Assembly (NCBI GenBank): GCA_905215805.1
Contig: CAJMRL010000037.1
Span: 1 to 15,074, forward strand
Length of the DNA: 15,074 bases
Reading direction: 5' to 3'
From: an uncultured bacterium
GTDB taxonomy: Bacteria; Bacillota; Clostridia; UBA1381
The notes below the pieces were generated by a model. That model worked only from the letters and a program-made list of their open reading frames with translations. It was not told the origin of the DNA and did no database searches. A program made the translations under genes and the position numbers. Below, piece by piece: positions 6,995-15,074 of this stretch (positions are counted from its first letter, which is position 1; the number at the start of each line of letters is the position of its first letter).

Positions 6995-7573
6995 ATGAGA
7001 AAAATCGATGAAAACACTATCGGCTACAGAATACGAATGCTGCGTAAACAAAAGGGCTATAATCAGCAGCAGCTGGCGGATATTCTTAATAAATCGCTGC
7101 GCACGATACAGAAATACGAGACTGGGGAGATTGAGATCTCGCTCAGCATGATAAACGAGCTTGCAAAGGTTTTAGGGACGACATCAACATATTTGCTCGG
7201 CTATGACATAAAGACAGAGCCAAACGGATTAAACTGTATGGCTGATGTGATGGGCTTTCTGTTTGAGTTGGAAAAGATAACGGACTTGAAATTTGATATT
7301 GATGTGAAGCGTCCGCCGAGAAATGCGGAGTGGGAATGCTCAATAAAATTCGGCGGCAAAGCGGCTGATCTTAACGCTGATATGTGCCTATTTCTTGAGG
7401 ATTGGGCGGATATGCTGAAGGATCTGAGATCAGGGACTCTGTCAAAAGAAAAGTATGAGAAATGGCATGATCAGACGCTTGCGTATTATTCGGGTGTTGC
7501 CGTTAGGCAGACAAACGCAGAAGATAACACGATAAAGGTGAAGATCCATCCGGAGGATTTATTGCATATATAA
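6995..7573 (+). CDS. XRE (Cro/C1-type) transcriptional regulator of the mobile element
   Basis: A 192-residue DNA-binding protein. Residues about 9-70 form a helix-turn-helix of the XRE family: IGYRIRMLRKQKGYNQQQLA, then the recognition region SLRTIQKYETGEIEISLSMI, and ELAKVLGTTSTYLLGYD. The C-terminal part (about 75-192) is not recognised; it contains LEKITDLKFDIDVKRPPRN and is probably a sensor or dimerisation domain. The ATG is supported by AGGTGA and a 17-base-spaced promoter. Because it is transcribed divergently from mobC with an inverted repeat between them, it probably controls mobilization and its own expression. It runs towards the next regulator, leaving a 60-base convergent gap without a clear terminator. 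Confidence 0.85.
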   Translation: MRKIDENTIGYRIRMLRKQKGYNQQQLADILNKSLRTIQKYETGEIEISLSMINELAKVLGTTSTYLLGYDIKTEPNGLNCMADVMGFLFELEKITDLKFDIDVKRPPRNAEWECSIKFGGKAADLNADMCLFLEDWADMLKDLRSGTLSKEKYEKWHDQTLAYYSGVAVRQTNAEDNTIKVKIHPEDLLHI

Positions 7574-7633
7574 ATAAATCAAAATAATCATATCCTTACG
7601 GTATGCTTAACTAATAGAGTAAATTCCGTGATC

Positions 7634-7957
7634 TTATTGCATATATCCCAGCATGACTTCTACAACAGCGGTAACCTCAGCAAGATGCTCCGGAGGAAGT
7701 TTTTGCAGTTTCTTTGATAAGTCATCGAGCACAATATAATTCGAAGCACTTACACTATCTGCAAGAAGTGCGTCTGCACTGCAGTCCAATGCGTTGACAA
7801 GATCCACAAATACCGGCAAACTGGGCAGGCGCATACCATTTTCCAGTTGTCTTATATATGTTGTTGATAAATTCGTTAATTCTGCAAGCTGCTCGCCTGT
7901 AATCAGCTTTTCTTTGCGGGCTTTTTGGAGGCGACGTCCAAATCTTTTTTTATTCAT
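7634..7957 (-). CDS. Small XRE-family regulator
   Basis: A 107-residue Cro/C1-type DNA-binding protein. The helix-turn-helix occupies about residues 6-62 (FGRRLQKARKEKLITGEQLA, LSTTYIRQLENGMRLPSLPV, LVNALDCSADALL). The short tail (LSKKLQKLPPEHLAEVTAVV) is of the kind often found in small clostridial regulators. The ATG follows GAGGTTTAATA, a usable ribosome site. Its promoter (TTAACT to TATACT, 16-base spacer) is covered by two palindromes, suggesting autorepression. It is divergent from the giant RHS gene, with 231 bases between the starts, so it may also control that gene. Whether it belongs to the mobile element or to the chromosome cannot be decided from this window. Confidence 0.82.
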   Translation of the reverse strand: MNKKRFGRRLQKARKEKLITGEQLAELTNLSTTYIRQLENGMRLPSLPVFVDLVNALDCSADALLADSVSASNYIVLDDLSKKLQKLPPEHLAEVTAVVEVMLGYMQ

Positions 7958-7993
7958 TATTAAACCTCGTGTTTTAAGCTATAAGTTTATCTA

Positions 7994-8039
7994 TATACTA
8001 TGAGTATAATATATTTTCTTTGATAGTTAAATTAACTAT
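7994..8039 (-). promoter_or_regulatory. Promoter of the small XRE gene with two operator-like palindromes
   Basis: TATACTATGAGTATA (7994-8008) and ATAGTTAAATTAACTAT (8023-8039) are perfect palindromes with a central spacer. On the minus strand the -35 (TTAACT, at 8025-8030) lies in one and the -10 (TATACT, at 8003-8008) in the other, 16 bases apart. A dimeric XRE protein binding either site would block the promoter, which fits autoregulation. The two palindromes differ in sequence, so they may serve two proteins. Confidence 0.55.
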
Positions 8040-8115
8040 AAGAATATCATACAATAAGCACAAAATTATTTATATAAATTTGTATAAAACACAATAATAA
8101 ATCCACAAATTCTAA

Positions 8116-8144
8116 TTGCGCAATATATGGCTATATGGTATAAT
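8116..8144 (+). promoter_or_regulatory. Promoter of the RHS gene
   Basis: TATAAT at 8139-8144 is perfect and carries an extended -10 (TGG directly before it). The -35 at 17 bases (TTGCGC, 8116-8121) is weak, which the extended -10 can compensate for. The ribosome site AAAGGATGG lies about 7 bases before the ATG at 8189. No operator matching the XRE palindromes is seen here. Confidence 0.55.
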
Positions 8145-8188
8145 ACATATATAACCATTATTCACCTATCAGAAAGGATGGAACGAAC

Positions 8189-11100
8189 ATGAGGGATACT
8201 ATTCGTTTTAAATGCTTATTTATTTTGGCGGCGATGCTGTGTCTGTTTAATACGTGCATTTATGCTGAGAACAACTACACTGTGGACAACATTATCGCCA
8301 CAGAAACAGATGCTGACGAAAAGATCACAGTTCTTGTTGAAAATGTCAATGCGTCTTACGATATGATGCAAACAATGTCGGCGGATGCCACTGACGAAAA
8401 TATTGTGACAGTCACCTTTGATGTGACTAACACATCTTCACGTGCGGAGGAGTTCAACATATACGCCGCCGCATATAAGCAGGAGGGTGCGCTTTTTTCG
8501 GCAAAGGTACAAAAGCAGATACTGCAGGCGGGCGAAAAGCGGAAGCTACTTTTTAAAGTGAATGTCCCTAACGATGGCAAGGATACGTACGGCAAGATTT
8601 TTGTATGGGACAACGATATGCTGCCGGCAAGCGAGTATACACCGTTTACTATTGTAAATGAAAATCCAGATAAGCTGCCGGATATAGTGCTTACGGAGGA
8701 TATGATACTTTCAACGGATATGTCGTACAACAATGTAACGTTGGAGGGAGGAACGATCGACCTAAATGGGCATAAGCTGTATGTAAATGGCAATTTGCTT
8801 CAGCCCGACGGCATTATGTACATAAACGGCGGCGAACTGATTGTTAACGGGGATTACAGGATTCAGAAGCAAAGTGAGGAAACGGATCAATATGGGGAAA
8901 CATATGCAGTATACTCAGATAGTAATGGTTTTCTCAATATGAGTAATGAAAATGATTATGTTTTGATTAACGGAAGTTTTCATACACAATCAAGAAATAG
9001 TCACAGTAGCTCTTTGACGAATGGTGTTATTGAAATAAAAAAGGATTTTTATCAGTATTTAGGCTGGCCGATTGGAGTTGGTCGTGCAACAACAACTAAC
9101 TTTGATGCTACAAGTAAGCATAAAGTAATATTTTCAGGAAATGAACAACAGAATATACAATTTGAGAGTACAGAATCCGGTTTTTCTGATGTTGAATTTA
9201 AAAATACAAATATCAATATATGCTCAGACTTGCGCGGCTGGGTATTAAAGCGAGATACTGTTATAGACAACGATGTGAATTGCGCTATCGGCATAGCGGC
9301 AGATATAAACGGAAACAACGGTCTTGATCTTCACGGATATAAACTTGAGATAAATGGAAATCTTGTTCAGCCAAAAGGTACTATGTATATAAACGGCGGT
9401 TCTTTGGTCGTTAACGGGGATTATCGGATACAGACGCAAAGTGAGAAAACAGATCAGTACGGGGATACATGTATTGTATATGGTGATAGTGACGGTATAT
9501 TAAATATGACCGATGAAAATGACCGAGTGTTGTTAAATGGTGATTTTTACATGCAATCAAATAATAACCATTCACAATATCTGCAAAACGGCGTAATGGA
9601 AATAAACGGGGATTTTGCACAGAAGAATGCATTTGGAGTATATAATAATTTTGATGCATGCGAAAACCACAAAGTGATATTTTCCGGAACAGAAAAGCAA
9701 AATATTTCTTTTGACCATACATACTCCGGCTTTGCTGATGTTGAATTTGAAAATACAAACATCAATATATGCTCAGATTTGCGCGGCTGGGTATTAAAAC
9801 GAGATACTGTTATAGATAATGATGTGAATTATGCTATCGGTATAGCGGCAGATATAAACGGAAACAACGGTCTTGATCTGCATGGATATAAGCTTGAAAT
9901 AAACGGTGATCTTATTCAGCCTAACGGTGCTATGTATATAAACGGCGGTTCTTTGGTCGTTAACGGGGATTATCGGATACAGACACCAAGAGAGGAAACG
10001 GATCAATACGGAAACACATCTATAATATACTATGACAGCCCAGGCGTATTAAATATGACTAATGAAAATGACCGAGTATTGGTAAATGGTGATTTTTATA
10101 CGCAATCAAATAATAGCCATTCACAATATCTGCAAAATGGTATAATGGAACTGAAAGGCGATTTTGTACAGAAACGTGCATACGGAGTATATAATTTCGC
10201 CGCAAGCAGAAACCATAAAGTCATTCTCTCCGGAAACAATCACCAAAACGTAACCTTTGAAAGTGATGGCTCCCAATTCAATGCCCTGATCCTGACAAAG
10301 CCTTACGAAACTGGCTACACTTTCAGCAGAGTCCCGTGCTGGAACGCGCTCTATCAAGCTGACGCCGTATCGATAAACTACGGCGGACAGACGGGTGCAT
10401 ATGCGCCGACAGGCAACTATTCGCAGGAATTTACCGATATGACGGTAATATCGGCAGCCGGTGAAATACCGATAAAGCGCACATACAATTCTCTCGATGA
10501 GGAAAGCTCGGTTTTTAACCAAGGCTGGACGCTCAGCACTTCCTCAAGGCTAACGGATGAAGGCTATGGCTATAAACGGATAAAGCTCCCGGATGGCAGC
10601 ACCTGCACCTTTAAAGAAACGGACGGCTCGTTTGAGGCTATGGACAGCCGCCATAGTTTGACAAGAAACGAGGACGGAACATATGTCCTGACCTCAAAGG
10701 CGCAGGTGAAGTATTTATTTTCGGAAGACGGCAATATAATATCTATGACAGACCGCTACGGCAATGTTACGCGGTACGAAACGGACAGCAGAGGAAATGT
10801 TACGGCTATGATCGAACCGTCCGGCAGAAGGATAAGCCTTGTGTATACGGACGGAAAGCTGACATCTGTCCGCGATGAAATGTCGGGAGCTGCAGTTTCC
10901 TACGAATACAGCGGAGGAAATCTGACAAAGGTGACCGTTCCGGGCGGAGCGTGCACATATTATGAATATGACGGAAGCGGCAGACTTGCGAAAATACTTG
11001 ACCATGACAGAAATCCAGTAGAAGAGATAGCATACAACAGCGAGGGCAAAGTAGACTATGTAATTGACAGCAATGGAAATAAATCAACATATTCCTATGA

Positions 11101-14100
11101 CATGGGCGAAGGGAAAACAACGATCACCGATTCAAACGGCAGACAAAGAATACAGTGGTACGACAGCACCTTTAACGTAACAAAAAATCAAGACTCCGAG
11201 GGCGGCATCACTGCAATGGAATATAATATGACAAACGGCATGAACCGCTATAACGAACAGCGCACCCTTACAGACCGAAATGGCAGGAATACGTATTATG
11301 AGCGTGACGAACGAGGTAATGTCACAAGGCAGTCCAATCCTGACGGGACATACAAGCTGTATAAATATGACGAATATAACAATATAATAAGCGAGCGCAA
11401 TGAGAACGGTAACTATACGTATTATGTGTATGATGAAAGCGGAACGAAGCTTTTAAAGCAGGCAAAGCCACTTGACGGTGTAAGCGCGTATTCTGACAGT
11501 GCCGATCCGAATGATTTTGCGGTTACCGCTTATGAATATTTTGGTGATGAATACTCTGTAAAGGGGCTTGTAAAGTCCAAAACAGAGCCGGAGGGGCTGA
11601 TTACAGAATTTGATTATTACGATAATGGGTTTTTGAAAACAGTTACGGTGAAAGATACTAAGGATGGTACCATCGGTACAACGGAATATCACTATAATTC
11701 CATGGGATTGGTAGATCATGAAATATCGCCCGATGGATATAAAACGTCCTATGAGTATGATGCGGCAGGACGTTTGGTCAGGCTTGCCGCCAACAACGGC
11801 AAGGCGGTAAGTGTTATTGAATATGACGCGGCAGGAAGAAAGGTCAAGGAGGTATCTCCCGCCGAATATGCTTTGAGCGGCAGTGAAGCAGTCGGACAAA
11901 CGTATGAATATTATCCGAGTGGAAAGGTAAAAGCGCAAACGGATGCTTTGGGAAATACCACATTATTTACCTATGATATATACGGCAACGCAGAAACGCA
12001 GACACTTCCTGACGGCAGTGCGTATAAATATGAATATGACGGCATTTCGAGAAAAACCAAGGAGTATTTCAGGGACAAAAACAGTGCTGATTTTGTTTTG
12101 ATAAGCGAATATTCGTATGATGTTGATGATCTAAAAAATTCGTTGACGACGGAAACAAAATGGCTGAATGAAACAGATTCGATCACAACGATAAATACGA
12201 TCGACTTTCGTGAGAACCTGATCTCGCAGCAGCGTTCGGACGGAACGGTCATTTCAAAAACATATGACGGAACAGGAAACATTAAAACTGAAACAGATGC
12301 CAACGGAAATACAAAGGAATACACATATGACGCTTTTGGCAATGTTATTGCCGAAAAGATACCCTTTGACAGCAACTATCAGTATAAACGATATACGTAC
12401 GATAAAGCGGGAAACAGATTGAGCGAAAAGACAACCAATCAGCCTTCCGGCTCAGCCGAAGAATACAGCCTCACGGAATACGGATATAATTCGCGCAGAA
12501 TGATGACTTCGGCAGCAGGTCTTGACAATGGTGTGATAAAAAGCACCGCACAATATGTATATGATGCGGAGGGAAACAAGGTGCGCGTTTATACCGGATT
12601 GACATCATTGCTTACCGTAAATGGCATTGACAATGTTACAGCAAACGGAGATGATGATTATGCGGTAAGAAAATATGAATACGATTACAGCGGAAATGTA
12701 GTAAGAGCGGTCGATGCTCTTGGAAACGAGGAGCTATATTCATATGATGACAACGGCAACCGTATTTCCTATACAGACCGCAATGGTGCGATTACAAGTT
12801 ATATATATGATACGATGAACAGACTTATAGAAAAACGCTGTGGTCAGAGCGTTTACCGTTATACATATGACAGCGTTGGAAATAAAACTGCCATATCGGG
12901 AGATTATGCTGCCGGCTATGAATATGATGGCAGAGGAAATCTTGCGCAAGAAATAACGAACGACTATATCAAGACTTACAGCTATGATCTGCAGGGAAAT
13001 ACGATTGGATTTGTTCTCGTCTATAACGGTGAAGAAAAGGTCAATATGCGGTATGGGTACGATCTGATGGGACGTGTTTCTCAGGTGATAAGCAGAGACA
13101 ATGTTATAGCTCAGTACGAATATGACAGCAACGGAAATCGTACAAGTGTTGCTTATGATAACGGAGGAAAAGCGGAATATGCCTACAACAAAGCCAACCT
13201 TCTAACATCGGCAAAAAACAGCAGCGGGGGCAGTGTTATATCCGACTTTGCCTACGGCTATAATATGGACGGCAGACAGCGGTATAAGACCGAAAACGGT
13301 GTCACGGAAAGCTATGAATACGATGATCTCGGCAGACTCGTAAAAGCGGCAGATGCTACGTATCAATATGATGATTACAACAATCGCATTTTAGCAGACG
13401 GTCAAAACTACAGCTACGATAAAAATGGGCGTATCATAGGATATGACTATGACAATAACGGAAACCTGCTTTATGACGGTGAGCATCATTATCAATATGA
13501 TAACTGGAACAGACTTATAAATGCAGACGGTGAAGCGTATGAATACGATGATCTCAGCGGCAGGGTCAGCGCCGGAGAAAAAAAGTTTGTCTATGACGGT
13601 GCGGATATTGTCTACGCCGTGAATGATGCCGGAGAGCAGATCTTCCGGAACGGTATCGTCCCTATATCGATAACGTCAAACGGCAAAACAATGTACTATT
13701 TCTATAATGCTCACGGAGATACCGTCAATCTCACGGATGAGGTCGGAGATTTAAGCAGAAGTTATTCCTATGATGTGTTCGGCAGGGAAAGAAACAGCAT
13801 GGACAATGACGAAAATCCATTGCGGTATGCGGGACAGTATTACGATGAGTCAACCGGAAATTATTATATGAACAGCAGATATTACGATACTGTATCGGGC
13901 AGATTTTTGTCACAGGACAGCTTTTATGGCAGTGATGAGAATGTATTATCATTAAATCAGTATACGTATTGCTATAATGACCCGATACAGTATATTGATT
14001 TGTCCGGAAATTCTGTTGTAAGCGTATCAAAAACTATTTTAAAGGACAGTTTGACAAAAGCAGGAAAGGATATGGCCAAAGAATATTTAAAGGATCAGTA

Positions 14101-14689
14101 TACATCCGCAATAGGCTGTGAGACTGAAAGTAAGGATTATTTTGGTACATTTGTACAAAAGGCTGGTAAGAACGCGTTGAAGGGTATTGGTTCAAAAGCG
14201 GCTAAAAAGCTTGGGGCAGCGACAGAATTCTCCGTTCTGTACCCGGTATTGGAATCGGGAGTTAAAAATATAACTGAGGAATTCAACGCTTCTCAAAAGG
14301 AAAACCGTACTTTTAATATGAGTTCTGTTATAGGCAACACTGCCGAAGGCGTTGTGAGCTCTTATGTAAAATCAGCTCCTGGAGTAAGTATCGTTTATGA
14401 TATGTGCCTTGATTTATCAAACGGGGATATTTTTGAGAACTTGACTGTTAAGACCGTAACGACCACTATAGATACAGTTGCAGATAGTATGGGTTATGAT
14501 CCGATCAATTGGAATGCAGGAAAGGATCTATATTCTGTCGATAATGAGCAGTTCAGCAATGATTATAACAGTTTCAGAAGAAAAGGCTGGAGCAGCAATA
14601 CATCATATTGGTATGCTTTGTCGCAGAGCTATACAAGAAAGGTTCAAAGAGGAAACAGTTGGCTGAGCGCACATGGATATATAAGATGA
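8189..14689 (+). CDS. Giant secreted RHS/YD-repeat protein, polymorphic-toxin-like
   Basis: A 2166-residue exported protein. Order of parts: Sec signal peptide (residues 1-26, hydrophobic core then NTCIYA before Glu27); a beta-rich domain (about 60-155, VTFDVTNTSSRAEEFNIYAA); three tandem beta-type repeats (about 158-710); an RHS entry segment (about 758, GEIPIKRTYNSL); dozens of YD repeats such as YEYDGSGRL and YSYDDNGNR (about 850-1790); and the RHS core closing motif (about 1879-1941: RYAGQYYDESTGNYYMNSRYYD, quoted in two parts as RYAGQYYDES and TGNYYMNSRYYD, then SGRFLSQD and YIDLSGN). A C-terminal tip of about 225 residues follows. In the WapA/RHS family the YD repeats build a shell that encloses a C-terminal toxin released after core self-cleavage. 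Sec export and the lack of type VI genes fit a Gram-positive WapA-like role in contact competition. The tip is unrecognised, so toxicity is inference. No immunity gene follows. Confidence 0.9.
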   Translation: MRDTIRFKCLFILAAMLCLFNTCIYAENNYTVDNIIATETDADEKITVLVENVNASYDMMQTMSADATDENIVTVTFDVTNTSSRAEEFNIYAAAYKQEGALFSAKVQKQILQAGEKRKLLFKVNVPNDGKDTYGKIFVWDNDMLPASEYTPFTIVNENPDKLPDIVLTEDMILSTDMSYNNVTLEGGTIDLNGHKLYVNGNLLQPDGIMYINGGELIVNGDYRIQKQSEETDQYGETYAVYSDSNGFLNMSNENDYVLINGSFHTQSRNSHSSSLTNGVIEIKKDFYQYLGWPIGVGRATTTNFDATSKHKVIFSGNEQQNIQFESTESGFSDVEFKNTNINICSDLRGWVLKRDTVIDNDVNCAIGIAADINGNNGLDLHGYKLEINGNLVQPKGTMYINGGSLVVNGDYRIQTQSEKTDQYGDTCIVYGDSDGILNMTDENDRVLLNGDFYMQSNNNHSQYLQNGVMEINGDFAQKNAFGVYNNFDACENHKVIFSGTEKQNISFDHTYSGFADVEFENTNINICSDLRGWVLKRDTVIDNDVNYAIGIAADINGNNGLDLHGYKLEINGDLIQPNGAMYINGGSLVVNGDYRIQTPREETDQYGNTSIIYYDSPGVLNMTNENDRVLVNGDFYTQSNNSHSQYLQNGIMELKGDFVQKRAYGVYNFAASRNHKVILSGNNHQNVTFESDGSQFNALILTKPYETGYTFSRVPCWNALYQADAVSINYGGQTGAYAPTGNYSQEFTDMTVISAAGEIPIKRTYNSLDEESSVFNQGWTLSTSSRLTDEGYGYKRIKLPDGSTCTFKETDGSFEAMDSRHSLTRNEDGTYVLTSKAQVKYLFSEDGNIISMTDRYGNVTRYETDSRGNVTAMIEPSGRRISLVYTDGKLTSVRDEMSGAAVSYEYSGGNLTKVTVPGGACTYYEYDGSGRLAKILDHDRNPVEEIAYNSEGKVDYVIDSNGNKSTYSYDMGEGKTTITDSNGRQRIQWYDSTFNVTKNQDSEGGITAMEYNMTNGMNRYNEQRTLTDRNGRNTYYERDERGNVTRQSNPDGTYKLYKYDEYNNIISERNENGNYTYYVYDESGTKLLKQAKPLDGVSAYSDSADPNDFAVTAYEYFGDEYSVKGLVKSKTEPEGLITEFDYYDNGFLKTVTVKDTKDGTIGTTEYHYNSMGLVDHEISPDGYKTSYEYDAAGRLVRLAANNGKAVSVIEYDAAGRKVKEVSPAEYALSGSEAVGQTYEYYPSGKVKAQTDALGNTTLFTYDIYGNAETQTLPDGSAYKYEYDGISRKTKEYFRDKNSADFVLISEYSYDVDDLKNSLTTETKWLNETDSITTINTIDFRENLISQQRSDGTVISKTYDGTGNIKTETDANGNTKEYTYDAFGNVIAEKIPFDSNYQYKRYTYDKAGNRLSEKTTNQPSGSAEEYSLTEYGYNSRRMMTSAAGLDNGVIKSTAQYVYDAEGNKVRVYTGLTSLLTVNGIDNVTANGDDDYAVRKYEYDYSGNVVRAVDALGNEELYSYDDNGNRISYTDRNGAITSYIYDTMNRLIEKRCGQSVYRYTYDSVGNKTAISGDYAAGYEYDGRGNLAQEITNDYIKTYSYDLQGNTIGFVLVYNGEEKVNMRYGYDLMGRVSQVISRDNVIAQYEYDSNGNRTSVAYDNGGKAEYAYNKANLLTSAKNSSGGSVISDFAYGYNMDGRQRYKTENGVTESYEYDDLGRLVKAADATYQYDDYNNRILADGQNYSYDKNGRIIGYDYDNNGNLLYDGEHHYQYDNWNRLINADGEAYEYDDLSGRVSAGEKKFVYDGADIVYAVNDAGEQIFRNGIVPISITSNGKTMYYFYNAHGDTVNLTDEVGDLSRSYSYDVFGRERNSMDNDENPLRYAGQYYDESTGNYYMNSRYYDTVSGRFLSQDSFYGSDENVLSLNQYTYCYNDPIQYIDLSGNSVVSVSKTILKDSLTKAGKDMAKEYLKDQYTSAIGCETESKDYFGTFVQKAGKNALKGIGSKAAKKLGAATEFSVLYPVLESGVKNITEEFNASQKENRTFNMSSVIGNTAEGVVSSYVKSAPGVSIVYDMCLDLSNGDIFENLTVKTVTTTIDTVADSMGYDPINWNAGKDLYSVDNEQFSNDYNSFRRKGWSSNTSYWYALSQSYTRKVQRGNSWLSAHGYIR
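8660..10321. repeat. Three in-gene tandem repeats of about 549-567 bp
   Basis: Unit 1 runs from about 8660 to 9226, unit 2 from 9227 to 9775 and unit 3 from 9776 to about 10321. Unit spacing is 567 bp (1 to 2) and 549 bp (2 to 3), both multiples of three. Each encodes LHGYKLEINGxL, then MYINGGSLVVNGDYRIQ, then a variable loop, NDRVLLNGDF and HKVIFSG. Units 2 and 3 are nearly identical in their first 140 bases (from TTGCGCGGCTGGGTATTAAA at 9230 and 9779), pointing to recent duplication or gene conversion. The short NG-rich strands suggest a beta-solenoid stalk or adhesive region. Confidence 0.85.
14009..14689 (+). other. C-terminal tip of the RHS protein, unrecognised
   Basis: This segment encodes the residues after the conserved core end (DLSGN), about 1942-2166. 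It contains helical, Lys/Ala-rich stretches (TILKDSLTKAGKDMAKEYLK, KNALKGIGSKAAKKLGAA) and ends in an aromatic, basic stretch (FRRKGWSSNTSYWYALSQSY, SWLSAHGYIR). I see no known nuclease, deaminase, ADP-ribosyltransferase or peptidase motif. By eye it is more AT-rich than the shell-coding DNA, as expected for exchangeable tips. It could be a toxin, a toxin carrier or an eroded tip. Confidence 0.5.
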
Positions 14690-14872
14690 TATGACGGCTA
14701 TTTCTTGAAATCCGGACGTAAATAGTTTGCGTGGAACAATAGAACTTAAATTTCAGGGGTAGTAATATAACTATACAGACAAATTGATTTATCGTGATTT
14801 TACCTAAAAAATTGCACGGTTATGCGAAGCTTTAAGAACCTAAATGGACACAGTATTTCACTAAACGCAAGT

Positions 14873-14912
14873 GAAAGGGGCATATCGCAAATTTACCACG
14901 ACATGCCCTTTC
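14873..14912. repeat. Hairpin downstream of the RHS gene
   Basis: GAAAGGGGCAT (14873-14883) pairs with ATGCCCTTTC (14903-14912) with one bulged G. It is strong but not followed by a T-run, so it is an uncertain terminator. It could equally be the end of a decayed mobile element. Confidence 0.45.
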
Positions 14913-14926
14913 TACACCCTATCTGA

Positions 14927-14990
14927 CAGACTGCCATAAAATTTTAACTTACCTGCTTTATGACAGGCTGGCAGTCTGGAACTTTTTAAT
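14927..14990 (+). terminator. Possible rho-independent terminator
   Basis: CAGACTGCCA (14927-14936) and TGGCAGTCTG (14969-14978) are perfect inverted repeats. The 32-base interval between them contains a smaller hairpin (CCTG with CAGG). The right arm is followed by GAACTTTTTAAT, a T-rich tail. It lies about 290 bases after the RHS stop codon, unusually far, so it may instead end a lost downstream gene. Confidence 0.35.
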
Positions 14991-14996
14991 TTTATA

Positions 14997-15025
14997 TTTA
15001 CTACCGAGGATGTTTATGGTATAAT
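14997..15025 (+). promoter_or_regulatory. Promoter for a gene beyond the right edge
   Basis: TATAAT at 15020-15025 with extended TGG and a 17-base-spaced TTTACT (14997-15002). The sequence TATGGTATAAT is the same extended -10 seen at the RHS promoter. No start codon with a ribosome site follows inside the window. Confidence 0.4.
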
Positions 15026-15074
15026 CCCGAGTTTGACACCCAAAAGCATAAAAAAGCCCAACAAATCGCATAGT

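Larger units (their letters stand above)
2884..7573. mobile_element. Integrative mobilizable element with large serine recombinase (right end unresolved)
   Basis: This block combines the usual modules of a clostridial Tn4451/Tn5397-like mobilizable element: a TndX/TnpX-type recombinase whose 3' end lies at one terminus, TnpW-like and DUF4315-like small genes, relaxase plus MobC, a candidate oriT and a divergent XRE regulator. The left boundary is inferred from the palindrome at the recombinase stop codon and from the abrupt start of pycC homology right next to it. The right boundary given here is only the last gene typical of such elements. The true end could lie in 7574-8100, beyond the RHS gene, or outside the window. 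I found no displaced pycC 5' fragment and no convincing att repeat to fix it. Confidence 0.65.
14690..15074. other. Gene-free right end of the window
   Basis: No convincing open frame is present on either strand. The stretch holds two inverted-repeat structures and an outward promoter, listed separately. In particular no small immunity gene follows the RHS gene within 385 bases. I looked on the minus strand for a displaced 5' fragment of pycC that would mark the far end of the mobile element and found none. Confidence 0.6.

Noticed and set aside
7561..7645. ATTGCATATAT present at the end of both XRE genes, considered as an att direct repeat
   Set aside because: The 11-base match is AT-rich, both copies lie inside coding ends, and no such copy is found at the left end of the element.
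8660..10321. Repeats considered as a CRISPR or minisatellite array
   Set aside because: The period is over 500 bp, lies within one open frame and preserves the frame, so these are protein domain repeats.
10121..14030. Several minus-strand open frames of 70-160 codons opposite the RHS gene
   Set aside because: The strongly periodic YD-repeat coding sequence creates long antisense frames. They are Cys/His/Tyr-rich complements of the sense codons and have no start signals.

Overview
The window looks like a chromosomal accessory region of an AT-rich Gram-positive anaerobe of the class Clostridia. The evidence is TndX/TnpX-type mobile-element genes, strong AGGAGG-type ribosome binding sites, consensus sigma-A promoters, and a Sec-exported giant RHS/YD-repeat protein with no type VI secretion genes nearby. 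This assignment is by gene type and composition, not by any species marker.

Layout, left to right. (1) 3-617: the 3' part of an IS256-family transposase broken by three in-frame stops, followed by about 380 bases of IS-derived and non-coding DNA. (2) 999-2882, minus strand: a two-gene operon that I read as a Pycsar anti-phage system. It has a class III nucleotide cyclase (PycC) and a three-helix membrane effector (PycTM). The cyclase frame stays open past the first usable start codon, back through its metal-binding strand (FIDIRKST), and runs into the end of the neighbouring mobile element without a standard start. Its 5' end therefore appears cut off. (3) 2884 to at least 7573: an integrative mobilizable element. 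On the minus strand it carries mobC, a relaxase with one in-frame TAA, a DUF4315-like small gene, a TnpW-like small gene and a large serine recombinase. A consensus promoter drives this set, and a Cro/C1-type regulator is transcribed divergently from it. A candidate oriT hairpin lies in the leader. (4) 7634-7957: a second small XRE regulator whose own promoter is covered by two palindromes. (5) 8189-14689: a 2166-residue secreted RHS protein with three N-terminal beta-type repeats, an RHS/YD shell, the conserved core closing motif and an unrecognised C-terminal tip of about 225 residues. (6) 14690-15074: no gene, but hairpins and an outward promoter.

How the parts relate. The most notable reading is that a serine-recombinase element sits inside the 5' end of a phage-defence cyclase gene. 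If the recombinase can still excise the element precisely, pycC would be restored, giving an on/off defence locus. The relaxase nonsense codon suggests that the element no longer transfers by itself, while the recombinase frame is intact. Its right end is not identified, so whether the RHS gene is cargo or chromosomal is open.
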